Shown here in pieces: positions 21,905-31,624 of a stretch of DNA of 64,000 nt (position 1 is the stretch's first letter; every line of letters starts with the position of its first letter). Source of the DNA: Microstegium vimineum (taxonomy: Eukaryota; Streptophyta; Magnoliopsida; Poales; Poaceae); assembly GCA_022036555.1 (NCBI GenBank), contig CM039140.1, positions 6,847,943-6,911,942 on the forward strand, read 5' to 3'. Under the pieces are notes generated by a model. The model made no database searches and was not told where the DNA came from. It saw only the letters and a program-made list of their open reading frames with translations. The translations under genes and the position numbers were made by a program.

Positions 21905-23224
21905 TCAGAACGGCATGATGTGGGTGGTCTTGGAGTCGTAGCCGGCGAGGCAGCTCTTGGCGTTCACCCTGTAAATCTTGAGCAGCTCGAGCGCCATCTG
22001 CTTCGCCGGCGGCGAGCACCCGCTCTGCATGAGCAGCAGCAGCCTCGTGAGCCCGCCGTCGGCCGCCGCAGCCGCGTCCGCCGCCCGGCGATCCCGGTAC
22101 CGGTGGCAGACCGCCCAGAGCACGGCGACGGCGGCCTCGGCGCCGTCGCGGCCGGCCTTCATCATCCTGCTCACCACCGCGGGGATGGCGTCCTCCGCGT
22201 CGCGGCACAGCGCGGCGCGGCCCTCGGCGCAGCCCACGGCGGACTCGAGGACCCGGAGCGCCTTCGCGGACGCGGCGGGGTCCGTGGTGGCGGCGCGCAG
22301 GGCGCGCACCGCGGCCGGGACCGCGCCCAGGCGCACCATCTCGCCGCGCGCCCAGGCGCGGCGCGACCCGCAGACGGCGGCGGCCAGGCAGGAGAGGCCG
22401 GCGTCCACGGCGTTCCTGTCCAGGGCGCCCTTGTCGTCGACGGTGCCCACGAGCCGTACCAGCTCGGCCACCAGCTCGGACGACTCGGCCACGTCGGCGG
22501 CATTGGCGGCGAGCAGCAGCTCCGCCAGCCTGGCCGCGTCGACCCTCGCGTCCAGGCCGCTCCCGCGGCGCATCACGCGGGCCAGCGACGTCGCACAGGC
22601 CGACGCGTCCGCGGCGAGGCCGGTGGCCACGCGCTTCTTGTTGGCGTCGTCGATGCCGTCCGATGTCAAGACCGCGGCCAGCACTCTCGTGGCCGCCTCC
22701 GCGGCCTCGACGGTGGTTTCCTCGGCTCTTCTCCGAAGAACCGACGCGACGGTCTCGGCGGCGCGGCCGGCGCCCAAAAGCGCGTTCTTTTCGAAGTCGT
22801 CGACGTCGTCGTCGGAGAGATAGGCTGCCAGGTCGCGGAGGGCCGGGGAGGGGTCCACGGCGGCGGCCGAATTAGCCACCTGCCGGACGAGGCTCGCGGG
22901 GGAAGAAGAAGTGGCGGCGCCTCCGGCGGAGGTGGGGGAGCAGGAGGAGGCGGCGGAGACGGCCCAGTGCGCGATGAGGCTGCGGAGGGTGAGGTTGGGG
23001 ACGAGGTCGGTGGAGGGGAGCGGGAGCATGGTGGCCGGGCACGTGGTGTTGCCGGAGTCGAGCCAGCGCTGGATGGAGGCGCGGTCGTAGGTGACGCCGG
23101 TGCAGAGGCTGACGGGCGAGCGCATGACGTCGAGCGAGATGGGGCAGCGGAAGAAGCTGGGGACCTTCACCTCCAGCCCCTGGTGCTGCGGGGGCAGCCT
23201 CATGGCCGTCTCCTTCCGGACCAT
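21905..23224 (-). CDS. U-box E3 ubiquitin ligase with ARM-type repeats (PUB27/28/29-like)
   Basis: A single-exon gene of 439 residues, a usual length for this class. The U-box occupies about residues 21-95: VPSFFRCPISLDVMRSPVSL, then TGVTYDRASIQRWLDSGNTT and CPATM..., followed by PNLTLRSLIAHW. This fold recruits a ubiquitin-charged E2. The remaining ~320 residues are Ala/Leu-rich helices in ARM-like repeats (LVRLVGTVDDKGALDRNAVD; VLWAVCHRYRDRRAAD; LTRLLLLMQSGCSPPAKQMA), which in plant PUBs bind substrates or receptor kinases. The U-box wording (SPVSL, CPATM) is closest to the Arabidopsis PUB27-29 group, from family knowledge. It probably acts in the cytosol; the substrate is unknown. The ATG at 23224 gives MVRKETAM; a second ATG at residue 8 is possible. 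The coding region is very GC-rich, typical of intronless grass genes, which explains the long spurious frames on the other strand. A weak TATA-like CCATATACC lies about 100 bases upstream. Confidence 0.93.
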   Translation of the reverse strand: MVRKETAMRLPPQHQGLEVKVPSFFRCPISLDVMRSPVSLCTGVTYDRASIQRWLDSGNTTCPATMLPLPSTDLVPNLTLRSLIAHWAVSAASSCSPTSAGGAATSSSPASLVRQVANSAAAVDPSPALRDLAAYLSDDDVDDFEKNALLGAGRAAETVASVLRRRAEETTVEAAEAATRVLAAVLTSDGIDDANKKRVATGLAADASACATSLARVMRRGSGLDARVDAARLAELLLAANAADVAESSELVAELVRLVGTVDDKGALDRNAVDAGLSCLAAAVCGSRRAWARGEMVRLGAVPAAVRALRAATTDPAASAKALRVLESAVGCAEGRAALCRDAEDAIPAVVSRMMKAGRDGAEAAVAVLWAVCHRYRDRRAADAAAAADGGLTRLLLLMQSGCSPPAKQMALELLKIYRVNAKSCLAGYDSKTTHIMPF

Positions 23225-23530
23225 CGGAAGGAAGCTGGCGACGGCTGCCTGCCGGAGGACGAGGGGAATGCTGCGGCCAGAAAGGGAAAGGGAAAGAGAG
23301 GGGGAGGTGGTGGGGGTGCTGCTGGTATATGGATGGATGCAAAAGCGACGGTGGTGCTGCTGGTCGTCGCGTCGGGTGCCCCCTCTACTCTACGGTGGTG
23401 TTCGTGTCAAACGTTACTACTAACAGTTACCAGTAACTTACATGAAACTCTTCACGTGTGCCCCCTCAAAGACTGCATATTTGCCCTTCACCCTTAAATT
23501 TTATCTTGCTAGCGTTGTAGTTGTAGCGTA

Positions 23531-23788
23531 CTCCCTCCATCCCAAATTATAAACATTCTAAGAATTTTGGAGAGTCAAAGCATTTCAAGTTTAGCCAATA
23601 ATTATAGAAAAAATTATAAATATTTATGTCATCAAATATTCATACTATAAAAAATATAATTAATAACAAATCTAATTATACTTATTTAACATCATAAATA
23701 TTATTATATTGTCATATAAGTTTGGTCAAATAAGATACTTTGTCTCTTTAAGTTTTTTGAGATGTCTTATAATTTAGGATTGAGGGAG
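23531..23788. mobile_element. Stowaway MITE, complete
   Basis: 258 bp with ends CTCCCTCCATCCCAAATTAT and, at the right, TTATAATTTAGGATTGAGGG followed by AG. TA lies at 23529-23530 and 23789-23790. It lies about 300 bases upstream of the U-box gene start, within its likely promoter region. Confidence 0.9.
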
Positions 23789-24156
23789 TATATTTTTGTA
23801 TCGTTTTCCTAATATATTTTACTAGCGTTGTAGCGTCAAATCAATATTCATGTAAAGTTTCATGTTTTTGTAGCGAAACAAACTAAGAGGCAGTACTAAT
23901 GAAAGGGAAGTAGGTAACAAACTTACATTTTTAATTGAATACATCTCCTCCTATGAACATATATGGAGCTAGCTCACATTTTTATTTGAGGACGGCATCC
24001 ACTCCTATGAACATCTATGAGATTTTTAATTGAGGGCAAAGACCAAGACTATTGACGTGAACTTTAGCATGGGAATATCTTGAATTCATGACACAATTAA
24101 TGATTCATTGTTGACTAGTATTTGTTGCAGCCATTGGTGTGGGTGGTTGCCTAGTA

Positions 24157-24290
24157 CTCCCTCTGTTTCAAATTACAAGATGTTTTAATCTTTTTTTATA
24201 CATGCATTTTGCTATGTATTTCGATATGTGTTTGAAGATACATGGGTAAAGTAAGGTTAACTCAAATCTTTTGCTGCATAGTGAGTATGT
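24157..24290. mobile_element. Stowaway left-end fragment
   Basis: TA plus CTCCCTCTGTTTCAAATTAC marks a left end; the body is interrupted or truncated close to the next Stowaway, with no matching right end. Confidence 0.5.
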
Positions 24291-24295
24291 ATGCA

Positions 24296-24543
24296 CTCCC
24301 TCCATATTGTAAAAGAAGTTGTTTTAGACAACGACATGGTTTCCAAAGCATGGCTTGAACTTTATATTTTTATTAAAAAAATTATTTAAAAACAACATAT
24401 ATATACTATTATAAAAAGTATATTTCAAGACAAATCTATTCGTATAGTTTTTACATTTTCAAACTCAATAGCTTAAACGTATATTCTCAATATTTGACAA
24501 AACCCTATCTAAAATGACATATTTTATAATAATATGGCGGGAG
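24296..24543. mobile_element. Stowaway MITE
   Basis: 248 bp. The left end is CTCCCTCCATATTGTAAAAG and the right end TTATAATAATATGGCGGGAG. TA follows at 24544-24545, but the left flank is CA instead of TA, so one target base has probably mutated. The interior is the same family as the element at 25993. Confidence 0.75.
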
Positions 24544-24545
24544 TA

Positions 24546-25992
24546 CCCATCATGCTCAAATGCAAAATTCTATTATTCTACAAAGCGCATATCTGCAAAC
24601 ATGAGGTATTGTTATATTATTAGTCAGAAAAAGAATACTACAAAAGGAGGGTGTGGGTTGTGGAATACATGAATGGAAAGGAAAAAAAGGAGGTGTTCAA
24701 AGCACAAGCAGGCAGGAAAGGTAGGAGGAGTCAAAGGAAGAAATTGATGGTGACGTATGGGGTGCGGGGTCGCTTTCCTTCCCGGCTACTTTGGGTGTCC
24801 GTCCTCGCGCTCCCCTCCCTGCTTTTAATTTTTGTTTCGAACAAAAAAAGGAACAAATTATTCTGAGGCCCAGCAGAGCAGGCGTGACTGGTCAAAGCCG
24901 TCGCGGTACGGGTGGGTCGGTCGGTCGGTCGACGTCCGCGACGCCACGCAACCCGCCGCACAAGGCCGAGACCTGCGGCATTTTTTTCCGCCCTGGCTGG
25001 TGGCGCCTACGTCCGCTTTCGTGCCGTCCGTGTCCCCTTTGTCGTCGCCGGCGGTGCACGGTTTCCGCCGGCGTGGACTGCCAGCGGGAGCGCCATGCGC
25101 GTGTGGTTCTTGTTCTCTGCGACTCTGCACCTGCCTGGGCTTGGTTGTGAAAAAAGGTTTCGGAGGGGGGGGGGGGGGGGGGGGGGCGCTCTGTCGATGG
25201 GATTTCATGGCGTGTTCTGACAATGATCCTACCGTTGGACGGAAGCCATACGTGATCTTTGCTGCTGTACGATGTTGTGAACCTCTGCTTGCCTGTCACT
25301 CTGTCAGTCACCAATTCACCATGTCGTAGAATTGCTCATCTGCTGCATTCACATGCTCCACTCTCACAGACTCGATTCATAGACAAATAACATATTTGTA
25401 TCATTAAATAATTTTATTTTAAAAAAAGCTAGATTCAAAAATCTTTTCAATAAACCAAATTATGTACCGTAAAAACACCTTTAGCGCTCTCAACACACTA
25501 AAGCTTAAAGGTAAATGTTCTGTCTCTAGTACTTCCTTTTTTTTCTTTTTTTTACATGTTGTGTTAGATTTATTCTAAGTCAATACAATTGACCATCAAT
25601 TTTTTTTAAAAAATGTTATATAGTTTAACAACATGTGAATTATGTATTATGAAAGTGTTTGTTCTAGTAAATCAAAAAAACATAAATATTATACTGTTAA
25701 GCTATATTGTTTTTTTTTAAAAAAATGATGGCAAAAACATTTGATTTAGGAAAAAGCTAATACAAATTGTAAAAAACAGAGGGAGTATGTTTCAAATAGA
25801 AATATTATATACACAAAAACAATATACAAGAAGCTCACGTTGAAAAGACAAATTTGATAATGCATCCTAGGCTCTCCTGCTTGGTTTGGTGTTTCGAAAA
25901 GAAAGATAATGCGTCCTAGAGGCCTATGCTAAGATTATTGTAGTACTGCTACTATCAACGGGTGTATTATATATATATATATTATTACTATA
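24546..25992. other. Non-coding stretch with GC-rich island
   Basis: 24740-25330 is GC-rich with overlapping frames of up to 165 residues on both strands, none with a recognisable domain. It holds a (GGTC)n run near 24914 and the 22-G run. 25380-25990 is AT-rich MITE-like debris with a (TA)n microsatellite near 25970. It might be an unannotated promoter or non-coding RNA gene, but nothing proves that. Confidence 0.35.
25165..25186 (+). repeat. Run of 22 guanines
   Basis: An uninterrupted G tract within the GC-rich island. It is long enough to fold into a G-quadruplex and is prone to length error in sequencing or assembly. Confidence 0.9.
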
Positions 25993-26238
25993 CTCCCTAC
26001 ATGTTGTAAAAGAAGTTGATTTTGGTCGAAAATATTAATTATGAATAACTTTTAAATTGTTAAGTTTAAAAATATAAAAATCATACAAATAGATTTGTTT
26101 AGAAATACACTTTCATAAAAATATACATATACATATGTTATTTTTAAATAAATATTTTTATAGAAATATGAAGTCAAACTCATGCTTTGGAGATCATATC
26201 ATTGTTCAAACCAACTTTTTTTTACAATATAAAGGGAG
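25993..26238. mobile_element. Stowaway MITE, complete
   Basis: 246 bp, ends CTCCCTACATGTTGTAAAAG and TTTACAATATAAAGGGAG, with TA at 25991-25992 and 26239-26240. Confidence 0.88.
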
Positions 26239-26240
26239 TA

Positions 26241-26916
26241 TCTTGTTTGGCCTGCGGAAGTTACGAAGACGTGTGCAGTAGTGCCAATGATTTCCTATCC
26301 AATCCTCTCCAAACTAGCAGGATGATGATAGTATTATATACTTACACGAAATCTTCTCCTACTATCTTGTCGCTTCTTTGACCGATCGAATACTAGCTAC
26401 CTAGTTGAAGCACTTGTTCCACGTTTGCCCGACGATTGCCGGTGCAATGCAATACTTGCACTACAATTTGCACTTTGTTTTTTTTTTCAGATTCCAGCTT
26501 CTATCCGCGTAGGCACTTGACAAGAAAAGCTGACGAATGGAACACTACTATAGGATATACTGTACTAATGTGTAGGCAACATGTGAGCTTTCCTAAAAAA
26601 AAATGTGGAGGCAACAGTCAACAGACAAGGAGCAGAAGAGCAACACAACACCAAACAGATTGCGCAGGCTGCACCTGCATATCGAATGGGGAAAGAAGGA
26701 ACGATCGGGGGTGGATGGATGGGACCCACCTGCAGGTGTACTGTGCGTCGGTGGGCCTGGTCTCCGGTAGTCTGGTCAGCTACTCTTCGGCACTGCCCCC
26801 TGCCTTCCCCTGTTTCAAAGGAAAGCTGTTTTAATTTAGTCCCGTTTGTCTCCCTGGTTGGCATTTATTCCGTTGCGGGACCTAGTTGAATTTACCACAC
26901 CAAAGGAGCAACATTA
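26241..26916. other. Non-coding stretch
   Basis: Short open frames on both strands at 26436-26889 overlap each other and have no domain or credible gene structure. No other structure is seen. Confidence 0.4.
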
Positions 26917-27192
26917 GAGCATCTTCAAGAGATTATTTAAAAAAATTAGCTAAATTTACTGGTTTTGTACTCTCTAAAATAGATAATATTAGAGTACTTC
27001 AACGGACTCTATAAAATCAAAAGATGGATAGCTAGTGAGATAGACTATCCAAAAGTAGAAAACAAATAAGGCGGGACGAAGAATCACTAAATTTAGATAG
27101 TCATTTACAGAGTTTATTTGAGACAATTTTTTCTTTAATAACAAACAAATTTAACTTTAGAAGACGATTTAACTAGTCTCTTGGAGATGCTC
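26917..27192. mobile_element. Tourist-like MITE (GAGCATCTCCAAGAGA family)
   Basis: 276 bp. The left end is GAGCATCTTCAAGAGATT and the right end AGTCTCTTGGAGATGCTC, with TTA at 26914-26916 and 27193-27195. Confidence 0.85.
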
Positions 27193-27195
27193 TTA

Positions 27196-29734
27196 ATCCC
27201 CGTTTGATTTAAATTTGCACCTTTTTTTAAAAAAAAAAACAGGTGCCTATGTCTTTTGTTTAGGCGATGACGTGATCCTTTGATCTTGCTTCAAGATTTG
27301 TATTTCTGGTCCGTTAGATCTCCATCTCATGGATCATAGTCGTTGCCTGAACAAATGCTATTTTCCAGGCACCCAAAAATAGCAAATCCCTTAAAATTTG
27401 CCCATTATACTAGGGTTATATTACATATAAGAGCCTTTAGCCGTAAAACTCTGGCTATTATTTTCTTTTTATTGACAATATAAACACAAACGGAGGCGGG
27501 GTGTAATAACTTGCAAACAAGGTGCAAAGGAAGGACGAGAACGTGTGCATCAGTGATCACTGGTCAGCATGCAGCGCTGCTTGATCCGATCATGAACAGC
27601 GTCGTTCTTCGCATGGTTGGGTTTCCCTTCACATGCTGCAAAATGCAGGTGTGAATGGCGAGGAGCCGAGGAGGCGAGGACTATGAGTCCTCGTTGCTGT
27701 TGCTGCGACCATATAAGTTCCTGCAACGGCCGATTTCCTGGGGATTTCAGTCCGATCCAACTCCGGCCGGCTGGCCGGAGTGTTCAACGGGGCGGGGCGT
27801 TCCGTTCCGTCCATATATACCGCTCACATTGCATTATTGGTGTTATATATAGTCAAGTCAAGGCACCCAACTGAGACCAAGCTTTAAAATAACTGGATAG
27901 ATGCATGGACGGACATATTCTCCGTGATGCCGGCTCATAGAAATGCTGGTGCCCAGCGAGCATGGCGGATTCATCTCATAGGCCGTATCGATCTGTACTT
28001 ATTACTGTTGTTGACAGGGCAAATTTATAACTACAGTACTAGTTATATATACACGTCTAAAAAATGGATAAAGCTTACTTTATTATATTCTCCACCACAT
28101 CTTAGACTGAAAGACACACCGCATAAATATAAGGACCCAGCTTGTCTCAATCGGCGAAAAAGAGATCCGCAGAACCATCATTTATATTGTGTCAGTCAAA
28201 TCATGGACAGTAAAGAGCTTGTTTCGAAGGCTAGTATTTACTCCAAAACACTTATAAATTGCACGTCTGATAATTTTTTTAACCCAAATCTAACTTGGCT
28301 GTTTTTCGAAAGCCGGCAAAAACTTTGCCAGATTTGTATTAGACGAGAAAAGACAAAATATTTACAAAGTTTAAGCAACTACCGAAAAAAGGAAAAAGGA
28401 AAAAGAAAACGAGAACAACCATTCTATCTACTCAGCTCAGCCAACCCACAAGGAGGCCTCCGAAAACTCTCCCAACTTGGCTGTTTGGATGGCTGAGTAA
28501 GAGCATCTTTGAAAGATTAGCCCTAAAAATATTTTTTTCTAAATTTTGTGATTTAGTTAATTATTCTTTAAAATAAAATTCACCTAAAAAGCCGTTCTTC
28601 GTGCATAGCATGCTTGCTTGACCGGGCGTTCTTGGTAGAGCTTGCATGCCTGGCCGCCGGCCCATACGTACATGCATGCAAGGAACAGCCGAACAAGACG
28701 ATCGAAGAGGCCACGCCATGGGGATTCCACTGCTCCGGATCGAGTGGAAGCAACAAGGAGAAGCTAATGAAGCACCCATGGCTGATTGCCGGCCTGACAG
28801 CCAGTGCAAGCGCCGCGGGAAGAGGCGACCATACGCGGGAACGGACTGCCCAGCGCAGGCAGAGTGACATTGGCTAGCCAATACATTTTGCTGCGACATC
28901 TGTGTTCGCCTCTGCAAGCAGAGCGGTGCATCGCTAGCAGCTGCAGGCATATATACTTTCCATCCAAACAACATTTTAATTTCCAGGTGAAAAAAAAACT
29001 CAATGGTATTCATACGCACAATAGTTTACAACTAGAAGCTCTTGCACATGCAGGTGTAAAAGATGACAAAGTAGTATCCAACAGGCCCTAATCTGTTCCA
29101 AGTTCCATCATACAATCGGCCATCGTGTCCGACACACACGCATGCTCGCTAACCAGCACGCATGGGCATCATTGTGTGCAGTGCAGTACCTTTAAGTGAA
29201 ATCACGAACAATTTAGGCCACTTTGTTTGTCGAACAACAATTAGTGTGCACTTTTGGTTGAGGAGCTAGGTGGCCGCACCCAACGCTTTTCGCCAACCAT
29301 ATATCTTTTGTGGCTCGTCCATCCAAGGGAACAATAACAAAACAACCCCGGCCCGCCGATTGGCCCGATGCCGTACTGATCTGCCCTGACTGAACTCATC
29401 GATGCGCACTTTGACCGGAAAGGATCCAGAAGATCGTCCAACTCAATCCCAATCACGACCAAAGTGCCTTTCGCATACAGTGGTTTTAAAAGTTCATTCG
29501 TGCATGCCACATAGCTACGCATTGTGCAAGGTCGTAGCTTCAAGAAGAGACTGTATACGTACCTAATATAATATCTCTGCCTAGTTTTCTTTGATTGGAG
29601 CTTTTTTTTTTCATCCAATAGAAAATTAATAACTGACTTCTTTTCCCTATCAATTACTTTTTGACCCAAAACAACAAGTCACTAATGGACTAATAGGGTG
29701 CTTTCCATTTGAATTCCAGCACCCTATTATAATT
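27196..29734. other. Non-coding region with transposon fragments
   Basis: CCATATATACC near 27811 after a GC-rich block (27630-27800) looks like a core promoter, but no coding region follows convincingly. A left-end fragment of the GAGCATCT MITE family starts near 28501. The 190-residue frame at 27924-28496 includes the repeat at 28290 and is unlikely to be a gene. 28560-28900 is GC-rich with frames on both strands. The 142-residue minus frame at 29241-29669 has no domain. Confidence 0.35.
28290..28420 (-). repeat. Possible retroelement 3'-end remnant
   Basis: TTTTTCGAAAGCCGGCAAAA followed by CTTTGCCAG resembles, on the minus strand, the tail phrase (GGCAAAG..TTTGCCGGC..) common near the 3' ends of grass retroelements. 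The match is from memory of the pattern and the boundaries are loose. Confidence 0.3.
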
Positions 29735-29956
29735 CATCTTATTATAAATTATAATTCATTTGACTTTTTGACTAAAAGTTTGACTATTCATCTTATTAAA
29801 AAATATATATGTAAATTTAAGTTATATTTGAAGAACTTTTATTAATAAAGCAAGTCACAATAAAATAAATGATATTTTGCACAAATTTTTGAATACGAAG
29901 AGTGGTCAAATATTTTGTTAGAAAAGTCAAACATATTATATTTAAAACAGAGGGAG
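29735..29956. mobile_element. Stowaway MITE, left end degraded
   Basis: The right end TTTAAAACAGAGGGAG is followed by TA at 29957-29958. The left end lacks the CTCCCT motif, so it is truncated or replaced near 29735. Confidence 0.55.
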
Positions 29957-30113
29957 TACTTATTATTAATATATGATTGTCGTATTAGAGATGCATTGGG
30001 GGTCAGAATGGACTTGTCATTGGGTACATATGGCTCAACTTATTGAAACTTAGAGTTTGGATTACATAAAGATTTTTAGGGGGCTTAATTTTTAGAATGA
30101 ATAAGTCCATCAT

Positions 30114-30807
30114 TGTCGGTGTTTCGTGGGCTGGCCAATAAATTTATCACCGTGATGCTCTAGGAAGCCGATGGTGGCAATCGAGATACAAGAAATTATA
30201 TTGGTTTGGGATGAAGGGGTACGTCTAGTCTTAGAGGGTGATGAGTTCATGTTCCTCAGTTCAAATGCTTTGAAGGCCTACAATAGATGTTGTAAGCTAA
30301 GGCTTCAAGGTAGGAGAAATCAATCCTTTGGAAAAGAGGACCAACTCCCCTTATATAGTCTCGGGGGCTAGGTTACAATAGAGAGAGGCAGGTTCCCTCG
30401 ACAAGAGAGGTCGTGAGCCTAAAGGGAGGGGGAAGTCATCGAGCATGGTCGGTGAGTCCCATCCGTGTTGTCCTTGCTCTACTGAAGTGTCCATGCATAG
30501 TCACGACGGTCTTGCTCCTTACGTCAAGGCATGGTATGCCATGGCGACACTATGCGGTCATGGTGGTTCACCCGACGTCCCGTGCGGGCATAGGCACATA
30601 GTGCATGAGCATGACCTGGCCTCCGTCCTTGCTCCTATCATCCCGTAGGGGCATCGTGGTGTAAGATCAGAGAGCAAGTCGATTGTCTTGGGTTGTCCGC
30701 CAACCCTCCTTGCAGCATTGACCCTCACCTCTCGGGGTTAGGTTGAGATCTCCTATGGTTCGACCAGTCTTGAGAGGATTGACCCCAGGTCATGTTAAAG
30801 ATGACAA
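30114..30807. mobile_element. LTR-like fragment (gypsy type)
   Basis: It begins TGTCGGTGTTTCGTGGGC and includes AAATTATATTGGTTTGGGAT, similar to the 'tatactggttc' phrase of grass gypsy LTRs. It ends near AAGATGACA. No 5-bp target repeat or internal domain is seen, so it may be a fragment or solo LTR. Confidence 0.4.
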
Positions 30808-30811
30808 CTAT

Positions 30812-31585
30812 AACACCCTAAAATTTGAACTTTTGAAAATAATTTTAAATTAATCTATTTATGCATTTTTGTGCTCATATAAATGTATTAAAATAAAAAT
30901 TTTCAATATATTAAAATTCTCTTAGGGTTTGGTAACATGTTCTTGCATTCATGCCACTGCATACTTTCCTTGCTTGTGGTTTTTGCCAAAAGTGAAAATG
31001 AATTCAAATTTTTTTTAAAAGGATTTCAAAAATGTTTTTCGAACAAAAAGAAAAGAAAAGTGAAAAGTGAAAATTCCCCTCCCTCCTTTGGCTCGAAGGT
31101 TTCAAAAATGGTTTTCGAAAAAAGAAAAGAAAAGTGAAAAGTGAAAATTCCCCTCCCTCCCTCTCTTTCGAGCGCAGGCCCAACTCCGACCTTTCCCTCT
31201 GGCTCAGCCCGGCCAACAGGCCCGCCCAGCTCGGCCTCACCCTCCCTTTCTCCCACCTGGTAGCCCACTACCCCTCTTCCTCCCCCGCTCGGCCTAGTTG
31301 GCAACCTTGGCCAAGCACCGAATCCGTAGCGCCCTTCCTCCTTCTCTTGAGCCGCTGACGTCTGGACCCCGCTTCTCAGCTCCGGTTCTCCCCCACCCCT
31401 TTCCTTCTTCGTTGCGAACTCTGTTTTGCAACCGTCCGGCTCCGCCCCGGGTGCCTCCTTGGCATGCGCGCCATGCCTTATAAGCAAACCCCTATGCCCG
31501 CGCCGCCTCCCTCAAACCCTTTAGGGTTCGTGGCCGCTGATTTATTATTTTTCGCAGTGCTTCCCACTCAGGCCTCTCTAGAACC
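30812..31585 (+). promoter_or_regulatory. Upstream region of the CCA-adding enzyme gene, repeat-derived in part
   Basis: It opens with TAACACCCTAAAATTTG, a terminus-like phrase also seen at the foldback element (TGTAACACCCC). A tandem duplication at 31021-31170 follows, then a GC-rich segment. CCTTATAAGCAAACCCC at about 31476 is TATA-like. AAACCCTTTAGGGTT at about 31516 is a pair of opposed telo-box half sites, a motif frequent in promoters of translation-related plant genes. The start codon lies about 75-110 bases downstream. Confidence 0.45.
31021..31170 (+). repeat. Two tandem copies of a ~75-bp unit
   Basis: Both copies contain TTTCAAAAATG, then AAAGAAAAGAAAAGTGAAAA and GTGAAAATTCCCCTCCCTCC. 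Copy boundaries are about 31021-31098 and 31099-31170. It lies in the upstream region of the CCA-adding enzyme gene. Confidence 0.85.
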
Positions 31586-31624
31586 TTGTTATCCTGCATA
31601 CGAGTCTTTCCCAGCAACTCCGCC

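Noticed and set aside
21896..23497. 533-residue plus-strand open frame across the U-box gene
   Set aside because: It is Gly/Arg/Ala-rich, has no domain and lies opposite a clear U-box protein; it is a by-product of the high GC at third positions.
27924..28496. 190-residue plus-strand frame
   Set aside because: Low-complexity tail, no domain, and it runs through a retroelement-like remnant; it is more likely a chance frame.
29241..29669. 142-residue minus-strand frame
   Set aside because: No recognisable motif, no splice or promoter support, ordinary composition.
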